64,000 nt of DNA from positions 24,810 to 88,809 of the forward strand of contig NZ_DAOUCJ010000079.1 in the NCBI RefSeq assembly GCF_034432235.1. The letters run 5' to 3'. This document shows, in pieces, positions 24,705 through 33,288 of this stretch. Made by a program: the position numbers and the translations under genes. The DNA is from Thermoflexus sp. (lineage in GTDB: Bacteria; Chloroflexota; Anaerolineae; Thermoflexales; Thermoflexaceae). Each line of letters begins with the position of its first letter. Within the stretch, counting starts at the first letter, position 1. A model generated the notes under the pieces. It saw nothing but the letters and a program-made list of their open reading frames with translations, was not told where the DNA came from and did not search any database.

Positions 24705-25223
24705 ATGCCGCACTGGCTGGCGGTGACGATTGAAAACTCCGTGGAGAGCCTGAACCGGGTGTTCCATCTGCTGCGCCGACGTCACCTTCCGGTGGGCGCG
24801 ATCTCCATGTGCCGGACGGAGGATCCGCAGGATCTCCGGCTGCTGATCCCGGTGGACCCGGCCCGGGTGGATCCGCAGCGGGTCCGGGCCAACCTGGAGA
24901 AGCTCCTCTGCGTGAAGGCGGTGGAGGATTGGGGGGAACGCCCCCTGGTGATCCGGGATATGGCTCTGGTGAAGGTCCGGGCTCCGGCGGAGGCATGGGT
25001 GGAGATCGCCCAGCTGGCGGAGTTCTACCGGGCCCGGATCGTCGATGTCGGCCCGGAGACCCTGATCGTGGAAGTCACGGGCTCGGCGGAGAAGGTGGAT
25101 TCCTGCATCGCCCGTTTGCAACGGTTCGGCGTTGTGGAGGTGACCCGCTCCGGCCCGATGGCGATGGTCCGGGGCCAGGGGGAGGCCGCGCCGGCCGAGC
25201 GGGTGGCAGAGGCCGCCGCATGA
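24705..25223 (+). CDS. ilvN: Acetolactate synthase, small (regulatory) subunit
   Basis: A 172-aa regulatory subunit. An ACT domain occupies residues 1-75 (opening HWLAVTIENSVESLNRVFHLL, then RRHLPVGAISM), and an ALS small-subunit C-terminal domain fills about 80-160 (ALVKVRAPAEAWVEIAQLAE, IVDVGPETLIVEVTGS). It confers valine feedback on IlvB and boosts its activity. GGAGG lies a few bases before the ATG. Same operon, between ilvB and ilvC; the usual ilvH name could apply equally. Confidence 0.95.
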   Translation: MPHWLAVTIENSVESLNRVFHLLRRRHLPVGAISMCRTEDPQDLRLLIPVDPARVDPQRVRANLEKLLCVKAVEDWGERPLVIRDMALVKVRAPAEAWVEIAQLAEFYRARIVDVGPETLIVEVTGSAEKVDSCIARLQRFGVVEVTRSGPMAMVRGQGEAAPAERVAEAAA

Positions 25224-25308
25224 CCGCCGGTTTTCGCAGCAGCCTTCCCCGACCCTGAGGGGGCAAAAGCCCGTCAACCGCATAAATCCCGCAACCGGAG
25301 GTATCCCG

Positions 25309-26310
25309 ATGGCGCGCATTTACTATGACGCGGATGCCGATCTCAGCCTGCTGAACGGCCGTCGGATCGCCGTTCTGGGTTACGGCAGCCAGGGCCATGC
25401 CCATGCCCTGAACCTCAAAGACAGCGGCTGCGATGTGTGTGTGGGCCTCTACCGGGGGAGCAAGTCCTGGGCGAAGGCCGAGGCGGACGGACTGCCGGTC
25501 TACGAGGTTCCAGAGGCGGTGCGGCGATCCGACATCATCGTGATGCTGGTGCCGGATCCGGCCCAGCCCGCCCTCTACCGGGAGGCCGTGGCGCCGAATC
25601 TCTCCCCGGGCAAGACCCTCATGTTCGCCCACGGCTTCAACATCCGGTTCGGCCAGATCGTCCCGCCCCCCGACGTGGACGTGAGCATGGTGGCCCCGAA
25701 ATCCCCCGGGCACCGGATGCGGGAGGTTTTCAAGGAAGGAGGAGGGGTTCCGGCGCTGGTCGCCGTCCATCAGGATGCGACGGGGAAGGCGCTGCCGACC
25801 GCTCTCGCCTACGCCAAGGGCATCGGATGCACCCGCGCCGGGGTGATCGAGACCACCTTCGCGGAGGAAACCGAGACCGATCTCTTCGGCGAGCAGGTGG
25901 TGCTGTGCGGGGGAGTCACCCATCTGATCAAGGCGGCCTTCGAGATCCTGGTGGAGGCCGGCTACCAGCCGGAGATCGCGTATTTTGAGTGCCTCAACGA
26001 GCTGAAGCTGATCGTGGATCTGATGTATCAGGGCGGCCTTTCTTACATGCGCTATTCGGTCAGCGACACAGCGGAATACGGCGATTACCGCAGCGGGCCC
26101 CGGGTGATCGACGATCACGTGCGGGCCACCATGAAGCAGATCCTGGAAGAGATCCGCAGCGGGGCGTTCGCCGAGGAATGGATCGAGGAGAACGCGAAGG
26201 GCCGTCCATGGTTCAACGCCAAGCGCGAGGAGGAGCGCAAACACCCGATCGAGGAAGTGGGCCGCCGGCTGCGGGCGATGATGCCCTGGCTGAATCCGAA
26301 AGAGGTGTGA
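25309..26310 (+). CDS. ilvC: Ketol-acid reductoisomerase
   Basis: A 333-aa class I enzyme converting acetolactate or acetohydroxybutyrate to the dihydroxy acids with NADPH and magnesium. The Rossmann motif GYGSQGHAHALNLKDSG lies near residue 22-38, followed by RGSKSW, the phosphate-recognising stretch that suggests NADPH. The helical C-terminal domain holds metal ligands in ETDLFGEQVVLCGG and ECLNELKLIVDL and the SDTAEYGD block. GGAGG precedes the ATG. The order ilvB-ilvN-ilvC is conserved in many bacteria. Confidence 0.97.
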   Translation: MARIYYDADADLSLLNGRRIAVLGYGSQGHAHALNLKDSGCDVCVGLYRGSKSWAKAEADGLPVYEVPEAVRRSDIIVMLVPDPAQPALYREAVAPNLSPGKTLMFAHGFNIRFGQIVPPPDVDVSMVAPKSPGHRMREVFKEGGGVPALVAVHQDATGKALPTALAYAKGIGCTRAGVIETTFAEETETDLFGEQVVLCGGVTHLIKAAFEILVEAGYQPEIAYFECLNELKLIVDLMYQGGLSYMRYSVSDTAEYGDYRSGPRVIDDHVRATMKQILEEIRSGAFAEEWIEENAKGRPWFNAKREEERKHPIEEVGRRLRAMMPWLNPKEV

Positions 26311-26366
26311 AGCGGGGCAACCGCTCCCCGCCAGCGAAGCGATCCACAACGGGAAAGGAGGTCCGG

Positions 26367-27953
26367 ATGGGGGATGACGTCGTTCGGATTTTCGATACCA
26401 CGTTGCGGGACGGCGAGCAATCGCCGGGGGCGACCCTCACCGTGGAGGAGAAGCTGGAGATCGCCCGCCAGCTGGTCCGCCTGGGGGTCGATATCATTGA
26501 AGCCGGCTTCCCGATCGCCTCGCCGGGCGATTTCGAGGCGGTGCGGCGGATCGCCCGGGAGATCGGCCCCCTGGGGAAGGACCGTCCGAACGGCCCGCCG
26601 GTGATCGCCGGGCTGGCCCGGGCGAACCCGGAGGACATCGACGCCTGCTGGGAGGCGGTGCGAGAGGCCCCCCGCCCGCGGATCCACGTCTTCCTGGCAA
26701 CCTCCGATATCCACCTGCAATACAAGCTGCGGATGACCCGGGAGGAGTGCCTGGCCCGGATCCGGGAGATGGTGGCGTATGCTCGCCGTCTGTGCGACGA
26801 TGTGGAGTTCTCCCCGGAAGACGCAGGGCGCACCGATCGCGATTTCCTGATGCAGGCGCTGACGGCGGCCGTGGAGGCGGGAGCGACCACCCTGAACATC
26901 CCCGACACGGTGGGCTACACCACGCCGGAGGAGTTCGGGGCCCTCTTCGCCGAGATCCGCCGCCGGGTTCCGGGGGTGGAACGGGTGATCCTTTCCGCCC
27001 ACTGCCACAATGATCTGGGCCTGGCCACCGCCAATACCCTGGCCGCTATCCGGAACGGCGCCCGCCAGGTGGAGGTCACCGTCAACGGCATCGGCGAACG
27101 GGCGGGCAACACAGCCCTCGAAGAGGTGGTCATGGCCCTCCACACCCGGCGGGATGTCTTCGGGGTGCGCACCCATATCGACACCACCCAGATCTATCGC
27201 ACCAGCCGCCTGGTGAGCGCCCTCACCGGTATCCCGGTCCAGCCCAACAAGGCCATCGTGGGCGCGAACGCTTTCGCCCACGAAGCCGGCATCCACCAGG
27301 ATGGGATGCTGAAGAACCCGCTGACTTATGAAATCATGCGGCCGGAGACCGTAGGGGTGCCGGAATCCCGCCTGGTCCTGGGGAAGCACTCCGGACGACA
27401 CGCCTTCCGGGTCCGCCTGGAGCAGATGGGCTATCACCTCCCGCCGGACGCCTTCGAGGAAGCGTTCCGCCGGTTCAAGGCGCTATGCGATCGCAAGAAA
27501 TACGTGACGGACTTCGACCTGGAAGCCCTGATGGCCGATTTCACCCAGAGCAGCGGCCAGAACTGGCGCCTGGATACGCTGCAGGTGACCTGCGGCACGC
27601 CGCTGATCGCCACCGCCACCGTCCGCCTGATGGGGCCCGACGGAGAGGTCCGCGTAGGCACGGGGACAGGGAACGGGCCGATCGACGCGGCTTACCGGGC
27701 CATCGAGGCCGCTCTGGGGATGCAGGCCCGCCTGCTGGAGTTCAACGTCCACGCAGTGACCCCAGGGCGCGACGCGATGGGGCGTGTCTTCATCCAGGTG
27801 GAAGATCCGCATACTGGCCGCCTGGCCGGCGGCTTCGGCGCCGACACCGACATCGTGGTGGCCGCCGCCAAGGCCTATCTGCACGCCCTCCTGCGGCTGG
27901 GCCACGCCCCTCAGACCGCTCCGGTGGAAAGGATGTCCATCCCGGTTCCGTAG
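26367..27953 (+). CDS. leuA: 2-isopropylmalate synthase
   Basis: A 528-aa enzyme condensing acetyl-CoA with 2-oxoisovalerate, the first step of leucine synthesis. The TIM-barrel domain opens with FDTTLRDGEQSPGATLT and holds the zinc motif HCHNDLGLATAN (about residue 212); FAHEAGIHQDG and LGKHSGRHAF follow, marking LeuA rather than homocitrate synthase. Residues about 375-528 are the LeuA allosteric domain that binds leucine (VTCGTPLIATATVRL, GNGPIDAAYRAIEA). The ATG follows AAAGGAGGT, 56 nt after ilvC. Shares its fold with cimA downstream, but the sequences are clearly distinct. Confidence 0.96.
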   Translation: MGDDVVRIFDTTLRDGEQSPGATLTVEEKLEIARQLVRLGVDIIEAGFPIASPGDFEAVRRIAREIGPLGKDRPNGPPVIAGLARANPEDIDACWEAVREAPRPRIHVFLATSDIHLQYKLRMTREECLARIREMVAYARRLCDDVEFSPEDAGRTDRDFLMQALTAAVEAGATTLNIPDTVGYTTPEEFGALFAEIRRRVPGVERVILSAHCHNDLGLATANTLAAIRNGARQVEVTVNGIGERAGNTALEEVVMALHTRRDVFGVRTHIDTTQIYRTSRLVSALTGIPVQPNKAIVGANAFAHEAGIHQDGMLKNPLTYEIMRPETVGVPESRLVLGKHSGRHAFRVRLEQMGYHLPPDAFEEAFRRFKALCDRKKYVTDFDLEALMADFTQSSGQNWRLDTLQVTCGTPLIATATVRLMGPDGEVRVGTGTGNGPIDAAYRAIEAALGMQARLLEFNVHAVTPGRDAMGRVFIQVEDPHTGRLAGGFGADTDIVVAAAKAYLHALLRLGHAPQTAPVERMSIPVP

Positions 27954-28089
27954 CCATCTATCCGCCTGAGCGTTGCGCAGCGAGTTCCCTTTCAGGGGTT
28001 TGGAAGCTGGCCCAAAGCATCCTCCTGATTCCGCAGGCGAAGAAGCGACAACGCGCTCGAGCGAAGAAACACGATCCGGAGGTTCACCG

Positions 28090-29370
28090 ATGGGCATGAC
28101 CATGGCCGAGAAGATCATCGCCGCTCATGCCGGGCTGGATCACGTGGAGCCAGGGGATTTAGTGGAGGCCCGGGTCGATTTCGTGATGGCCAACGACATC
28201 ACCGCCGCCCTGGCCATCCGGGAGTTCGAGAAACTGGGCGTGGAAGGGGTGTTCGACCGGGAGCGGGTCGCCTTCGTGGCCGACCACTTCGTCCCGCCCC
28301 CCAACATCAAGGCCGCCGAGCAGTGCATGACCGTCCGCACCTGGGCCCGGCGCAAAGGGATCCTCTACTTTGAAGGGGGGCGGGATGGCGGCATTGAGCA
28401 CATCGTGCTGCCGGAGCAGGGCCTGGTGCTGCCCGGGGAGATCATCATCGGGGCGGATTCCCACACCTGCACCTATGGGGCCCTGGGCGCCTTCTCGACG
28501 GGCGTGGGCTCCACCGACGCCGCCGTGGCCATGGCCACCGGCCGGCTCTGGCTTAAGGTGCCCCCCACGATGCGCCTGTTCTACCATGGGACGCTCCGCC
28601 CATGGGTCACGGCGAAGGATCTCATCCTCCACACCATCGGCCACATCGGGGTCGATGGGGCGCTCTATATGGCCATGTTCTTCACCGGGCCCGTGATCCG
28701 GAGCCTCAGCATGGATGGACGGTTCACCATCACGAACATGGCGATTGAGGCGGGGGCGAAGGCCGGGTTGATGGAGGTGGATGAGAAGACCCTGGATTAC
28801 GTCCGCCCCCGGGCGAAGCGCCCCTTCACGGTTTATCGGGATGACCCGGACGCCCGGTATGAGGTCGATCTGGATTTCAACGTCAGCGACTGGGAGCCGG
28901 TGGTCGCGGTGCCCCACCTGCCCTCGAACGTGCGGCCGGTGAGCGAGCTCACCGACATCCGGATCGATCAGGTGTTCATCGGCTCGTGCACGAACGGGCG
29001 CATCGAGGATCTGCGGCTGGCCGCCCGGATCCTCCAGGGCCAGCGGGTGCATCCCGAGGTTCGCTGCATCATCATCCCGGGCAGCGGGCCGACTTACCGG
29101 CAGGCGCTGGAGGAGGGCCTGATCGATATCTTTGTGGAAGCCGGCGCGGTGGTGGGCCTGCCCTCGTGCGGCCCATGCATGGGCGGATACTCCGGCGTGC
29201 TGGGGCCGGGGGAGCGCTGCGTCTCCACCACCAATCGCAACTTCATCGGCCGCATGGGCCATCCGACCAGCGAGGTGTATCTGGCCAATCCGGCGGTGGC
29301 CGCGGCCAGCGCCATCCTGGGGCGCATCGCCAGCCCGGAGGAAGTGAGGGCTCAGGCCGTGGCCGCGTAA
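28090..29370 (+). CDS. leuC: 3-isopropylmalate dehydratase, large subunit
   Basis: A 426-aa aconitase-family protein that isomerises 2- to 3-isopropylmalate with LeuD. Iron-sulfur ligands are visible in GSCTNGR (about residue 300) and the SCGPCMGGYSG pair; GADSHTCTYGALGAFSTGVGSTD is the substrate-side signature. The length and sequence fit the shorter second type of LeuC, common in archaea and deep-branching bacteria. The start follows CGGAGGT with six-nt spacing. A 136-nt gap separates it from leuA; no internal promoter was recognised there. A small ORF, then leuD, follow. Confidence 0.95.
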   Translation: MGMTMAEKIIAAHAGLDHVEPGDLVEARVDFVMANDITAALAIREFEKLGVEGVFDRERVAFVADHFVPPPNIKAAEQCMTVRTWARRKGILYFEGGRDGGIEHIVLPEQGLVLPGEIIIGADSHTCTYGALGAFSTGVGSTDAAVAMATGRLWLKVPPTMRLFYHGTLRPWVTAKDLILHTIGHIGVDGALYMAMFFTGPVIRSLSMDGRFTITNMAIEAGAKAGLMEVDEKTLDYVRPRAKRPFTVYRDDPDARYEVDLDFNVSDWEPVVAVPHLPSNVRPVSELTDIRIDQVFIGSCTNGRIEDLRLAARILQGQRVHPEVRCIIIPGSGPTYRQALEEGLIDIFVEAGAVVGLPSCGPCMGGYSGVLGPGERCVSTTNRNFIGRMGHPTSEVYLANPAVAAASAILGRIASPEEVRAQAVAA

Positions 29371-29487
29371 GGCCCCGGAAGCTCGAGGGGTTCACTTCCG
29401 CGATCCGGATCATAAGAGGCTTTCCGCTTCACAATGCGTTCCGATACCCACCCTGCGGAATTCCTGAGACACAAGGAGGAAGATCCC

Positions 29488-29649
29488 ATGAAGGACTCGC
29501 GCTCGGTCTGGGAGGAATTTCTGGAGGAAGCGATCCCCTCCTGGGAGGCGGATCCAGAGGAGGATCCCGCGCGCAGCTCCCATCCGACGAACTGGGTGGT
29601 GGATTGCATGATGGGCTGCTATAACTTCACCGAACCCGAAGAGGATTGA
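29488..29649 (+). CDS. Small acidic protein between leuC and leuD, unknown function
   Basis: A 53-aa ORF with a strong AAGGAGGA site at normal spacing. I do not recognise its family. It has 15 Asp/Glu against 3 Lys/Arg, three tryptophans (8, 19, 36) and a CxxxC pair (Cys40, Cys44) in the segment WVVDCMMGCYNF, ending in an acidic tail. There is no signal peptide or membrane segment. It ends 11 nt before leuD and lies 117 nt after leuC, so it is within the operon and probably translated with leuD. A role tied to the [4Fe-4S] LeuCD enzyme is possible from position and cysteines but is only an inference. Confidence 0.7.
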   Translation: MKDSRSVWEEFLEEAIPSWEADPEEDPARSSHPTNWVVDCMMGCYNFTEPEED

Positions 29650-29660
29650 GGAGGGAAGCC

Positions 29661-30164
29661 ATGCGCTTCCACGGGCGCGCCTGGGTTTTCGGGGACAACA
29701 TCGACACCGATGTGATTATCCCGGGGCGTTACCTGAACACCACGGACCCGAAGGAGCTGGCCGCGCATTGCATGGAGGGGATCGATCCGGAGTTTCCCCA
29801 TAAGGTGCAGCCGGGGGACATCGTGGTGGCGGGACGCAACTTCGGGAGCGGCTCTTCCCGGGAGCACGCGCCGATCAGCCTGAAGGCGGCCGGGGTCTCC
29901 TGTGTGATCGCCAAATCGTTCGCCCGCATCTTCTTCCGGAACGCCATCAACATCGGCCTCCCGGTGCTGGAATGCCCGGAGGCCGTGGAGGCCATCTCGC
30001 CGGGGGATGAGCTGGAAGTCCATCTGGACACCGGGGAGATCCGCAACCATCGGACCGGCCAGACCTTTCGCGCCAAGCCCTACCCGCCCTTCATGCTGGA
30101 GCTGATCCGCGCCGGCGGGCTGATCCCTTACACCCGCGCTCGCCTGCAGCAGGAGCGAGCGTAG
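29661..30164 (+). CDS. leuD: 3-isopropylmalate dehydratase, small subunit
   Basis: A 167-aa swivel-domain partner of LeuC. The features are GDNIDTDVIIPGRYLNTTD near the N terminus, the NFGSGSSREHAPISLKAAG loop (about 58-76) and VIAKSFARIFFRNAINIGLPVLE. The size and the YLNTTDPKELAAHCMEG segment fit the short second-type LeuD that pairs with short LeuC. The start at 29661 follows GAGGAGGG; an in-frame ATG five codons upstream lacks it. Last of the leuC-smORF-leuD subgroup. Confidence 0.95.
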   Translation: MRFHGRAWVFGDNIDTDVIIPGRYLNTTDPKELAAHCMEGIDPEFPHKVQPGDIVVAGRNFGSGSSREHAPISLKAAGVSCVIAKSFARIFFRNAINIGLPVLECPEAVEAISPGDELEVHLDTGEIRNHRTGQTFRAKPYPPFMLELIRAGGLIPYTRARLQQERA

Positions 30165-30249
30165 GCCCTCCCGAGGCTTTCGCCGCCTTCGGCGGCCTCG
30201 CGGAACAGGAACCGCGCTGTGCCCATTTCAGGATGCAGAGGAGGTCCAT

Positions 30250-30474
30250 ATGCCCTGTCGAGAAAGGAGGTGGACCCGGGTTGCCCTGCGCTGGGACCGC
30301 TGGATGGAGGTCCTGAGCGGGGCCGCCCGCGCCATCGCCGCCGCGTTCGGCCGGATCTCATATCCCCATTTCCACCCCATACCGGTCGAGGAGGTGCGCG
30401 ATGGAGGCCGTCTGGCTTTACGATACGACGCTGCGCGATGGAAGCCAGCGCGAAGGCATTTCGTTCACTGTTGA
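30250..30474 (+). CDS. Possible small ORF overlapping the cimA start
   Basis: A 74-codon frame with an excellent site (AGAGGAGG, five nt before the ATG). Its third codon positions are GC-rich, like coding sequence here, until it enters cimA in another frame (overlap of 74 nt), where they stop being so. The product (start MPCRERRWTRVALRWDRW) is basic and resembles nothing I know. It may be a small gene, a translational coupler for cimA, or an accident in a GC-rich leader that also holds a GCCGCC/GGCGGC hairpin near 30187-30201. Confidence 0.3.
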   Translation: MPCRERRWTRVALRWDRWMEVLSGAARAIAAAFGRISYPHFHPIPVEEVRDGGRLALRYDAARWKPARRHFVHC

Positions 30475-31954
30475 GGACAAGCTCCGGATCACGGAGAAGC
30501 TGGACGAGCTGGGCATCCATTACATTGAAGGGGGCTGGCCCGGCTCCAATCCGAAAGATGCGGAATACTTCCGCCGGGTCCGCCATCTGCCGCTTCGCCA
30601 CGCCCGGATCGCCGCCTTTGGGATGACCCGGCGCCCCGGCCGGCGGGCGGAGGAGGACGAGAACCTGCAGGCTTTGCTGGAGGCGGAGACCCCCGTGGTG
30701 ACCGTGGTCGGCAAGTCGTGGGATCTCCACGTCCATCGGGTGCTGGAGACCACGCTGGAGGAGAACCTGGCGATGATCCGGGAGAGCGTGGCCTTCCTGA
30801 AGGCCCACGGGCGGGAGGTGGTCTACGACGCCGAACATTTCTTCGATGGGTGGAAGCGGAATCCGGATTACGCCCTGGCGACCCTTCGGGCGGCCCAGGA
30901 GGGCGGGGCGGACTGGATCGTCCTCTGCGACACCAACGGGGGATCCATGCCCTGGGAGATCGAAGAGGGGGTCGATGCGGCGAAGCGCGCGGTCTCCGTC
31001 CCCCTGGGCATCCACACGCATAATGACTGCGAGCTGGCCGTGGCCAACTCCCTGGCCGCCATCCGCCGGGGCGCTCGCCAGGTGCAGGGGACCATCAACG
31101 GATACGGGGAGCGGGTCGGCAACGCCAACCTGATCTCCATCATCGCCAACCTCAAGCTCAAGATGGGGATCGACTGCGTGACCGACGAGCAGCTGGCCCG
31201 TCTGACGGAAGTTTCCCGCTTCGTGGCTGAGGTGGCGAACCTGCCCCACGATTCCCATCAACCGTATGTGGGGGCCAGCGCCTTCGCCCACAAGGGCGGC
31301 ATCCACGTGGCGGCGATCCTCAAGGTCGAAGAAAGCTATCAGCACATCGATCCGGCCCGCGTGGGCAACGTCAAACGGGTCCTGGTCTCCGAGCTCTCCG
31401 GGCGCGGGAACATCGTGGCCAAGGCCCTGGAGTTCGGGCTGCGGCTGGATCCCGATGATCCGGCGGTGCAGGCGGTGGTGCGCCGCATCAAGGCCCTGGA
31501 GAACGAGGGCTTCTATTTCGAAGATGCGGAGGCCTCGGTGATCCTGATGCTGCGACGCGCGCAGCCGGATTACATCCCGCCTTTTGAGGTCCTCGATTAC
31601 GTCGTGATGGTGGAACGCCGGGACGGCCGGGAGCCGGTTGCGGAGGCGGCGGTGAAAGTCCGGGTGGATGGGGAGACGGTGCACACGGCCGCGGAGGGCA
31701 ACGGCCCGGTCAACGCCCTCGACGCGGCGCTGCGCAAAGCTCTTCTTCCCCGCTATCCGGTTCTCTCCCGTATCCACCTCACCAACTATCGGGTTCACAT
31801 CCTGAACGGGGACGCCGGGACAGCGGCCCGGGTGCGGGTGTGGATCGAGAGCACCGATGGCCAGCGGGTGTGGCGGACGGTCGGGGCCTCCACGAACATC
31901 CTGGAGGCCAGCCGCCTGGCCTTGCAGGACAGCCTGGAGTTCGGGATCGGATAG
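30401..31954 (+). CDS. cimA: (R)-citramalate synthase
   Basis: A 517-aa enzyme of the LeuA superfamily. It opens LYDTTLRDGSQREGISFTVEDKLRI, keeps the metal motif HTHNDCELAVANSLAAI, and carries the DGWKRNPDYAL segment and SELSGRGNI, which mark the CimA branch rather than LeuA. It condenses pyruvate and acetyl-CoA to citramalate, which LeuC/LeuD and LeuB turn into 2-oxobutyrate, giving isoleucine without threonine. A C-terminal LeuA-type allosteric domain spans about 380-517 (EGNGPVNALDAALRKAL). GAGGAGGTG precedes the ATG. Its place between leuD and leuB matches this shared use of the leu enzymes. Confidence 0.93.
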   Translation: MEAVWLYDTTLRDGSQREGISFTVEDKLRITEKLDELGIHYIEGGWPGSNPKDAEYFRRVRHLPLRHARIAAFGMTRRPGRRAEEDENLQALLEAETPVVTVVGKSWDLHVHRVLETTLEENLAMIRESVAFLKAHGREVVYDAEHFFDGWKRNPDYALATLRAAQEGGADWIVLCDTNGGSMPWEIEEGVDAAKRAVSVPLGIHTHNDCELAVANSLAAIRRGARQVQGTINGYGERVGNANLISIIANLKLKMGIDCVTDEQLARLTEVSRFVAEVANLPHDSHQPYVGASAFAHKGGIHVAAILKVEESYQHIDPARVGNVKRVLVSELSGRGNIVAKALEFGLRLDPDDPAVQAVVRRIKALENEGFYFEDAEASVILMLRRAQPDYIPPFEVLDYVVMVERRDGREPVAEAAVKVRVDGETVHTAAEGNGPVNALDAALRKALLPRYPVLSRIHLTNYRVHILNGDAGTAARVRVWIESTDGQRVWRTVGASTNILEASRLALQDSLEFGIG

Positions 31955-32064
31955 CTGCGGTATCCGTCTCCGCACGGCGCCAGGCCAATCCGAAAGGGTT
32001 GCCGGCCGCACCAGGCGCTCGCCCCTCCTGATATTCCCGAGAAACGCTATTTGGGAAGCATCCC

Positions 32065-33147
32065 ATGGGACGCTTCGTGATCGCTGTGCTGCCAGGAGAT
32101 GGGATCGGACCAGAGGTCACCACGGAGGCCCTGCGGGTCCTGGAGGCCGTGGGGCATCGGTTTGGGCATCGCTTTGAGTTCCACGAGGCGCTGATCGGCG
32201 GGGCCGCCATCGACGCGACGGGGTCTCCCCTTCCCCCCGAAACGCTGGAGCGCTGTCGCCGCTCGGATGCGATCCTCCTGGGCGCCGTTGGCGGGCCCCG
32301 GTGGGATGATCCCACGGCTCCGGTGCGGCCGGAGCAGGGCCTCCTGGGCCTGCGCAAGGCCTTCGATCTGTTCGCCAATCTCCGTCCGGTTCGGGTGTTC
32401 CCGGCCCTCACCCATGCGACCCCATTGAAAGAGGGGATCGTGCGAGGGGTGGACATCCTCTTCGTCCGGGAGCTGACCGGGGGCCTGTATTTCGGCCCCC
32501 GCCAGGAAGCCGGACCGGAGGGTGAGGAGGCGTATGATACGATGCGCTACACCCGGCCGGAGATCGAGCGCGTGGTCCGGCTGGCCGCCCGCCTCGCCCG
32601 GGGCCGCCGGAAGAAGCTGACCTCTGTGGACAAGGCCAATGTGCTGGCCGCCTCCCGCCTCTGGCGACGGGTGACCGAAGCGGTGGTCCGGCGGGAATTC
32701 CCGGATCTCGCCCTGGAGCACCTCCTGGTGGACGCCTTCGCCATGCACCTGATCCGGCGTCCAGCGGTTTTCGATGTCGTGGTGACGGAAAATATGTTCG
32801 GAGATATCCTGACCGATGAGGCGGCGGTGCTGGCGGGATCCATGGGGATGCTGCCCTCCGCCTCCCTGGGGGAAGAACCGCCCGGCCTCTTCGAGCCGGT
32901 GCACGGTTCCGCCCCGGATATCGCCGGGCGCAACCTGGCCAACCCGATCGGGGCGATCCTGAGCGGGGCTTTGATGTTGCGCTACGGCTTCGGCCTGGAG
33001 GCGGAGGCCCGGGCGATCGAAGAGGCGGTGGAAGCGGCCCTGGAAGCGGGCTACCGCACCCGGGACATCGCGGACGGCGAGACCTGCATCGTCGGGACGC
33101 GCGAGATGGGCGAGGCCATCGCCCGATATATCCTGGACGGCGCATGA
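32065..33147 (+). CDS. leuB: 3-isopropylmalate dehydrogenase
   Basis: A 360-aa NAD-dependent decarboxylating dehydrogenase making 2-oxoisocaproate; it also acts on methylmalate in the citramalate route. The GDGIGPEVTTEALRVL opening, GAVGGPRWD, FVRELTGGLYFG, the catalytic VDKANVLAASRLWR and the NAD-site HGSAPDIAGRNLANPIGAI are present. Length is normal. The site GGAAG upstream of the ATG is weak compared with neighbours. 110 nt follow cimA and 141 nt precede ilvD. Confidence 0.96.
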   Translation: MGRFVIAVLPGDGIGPEVTTEALRVLEAVGHRFGHRFEFHEALIGGAAIDATGSPLPPETLERCRRSDAILLGAVGGPRWDDPTAPVRPEQGLLGLRKAFDLFANLRPVRVFPALTHATPLKEGIVRGVDILFVRELTGGLYFGPRQEAGPEGEEAYDTMRYTRPEIERVVRLAARLARGRRKKLTSVDKANVLAASRLWRRVTEAVVRREFPDLALEHLLVDAFAMHLIRRPAVFDVVVTENMFGDILTDEAAVLAGSMGMLPSASLGEEPPGLFEPVHGSAPDIAGRNLANPIGAILSGALMLRYGFGLEAEARAIEEAVEAALEAGYRTRDIADGETCIVGTREMGEAIARYILDGA

Positions 33148-33288
33148 CCGGCCGGCTGTCTGTCCCCTGATCCTTTGAGGCGGTCGGGGATCGGGTGGAG
33201 CGCCTTCAGTGCCCGGCGCAGCCCTGAAATCCCATGGATGAAACCCGCAGCACCGCTTCTGCTCCAATCCGGATCTGGAGGTTTCACC

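Noticed and set aside
30187..30201. GCCGCC/GGCGGC hairpin upstream of cimA as a second attenuator
   Set aside because: No T tract, no leader codon bias and no competing complement were found.
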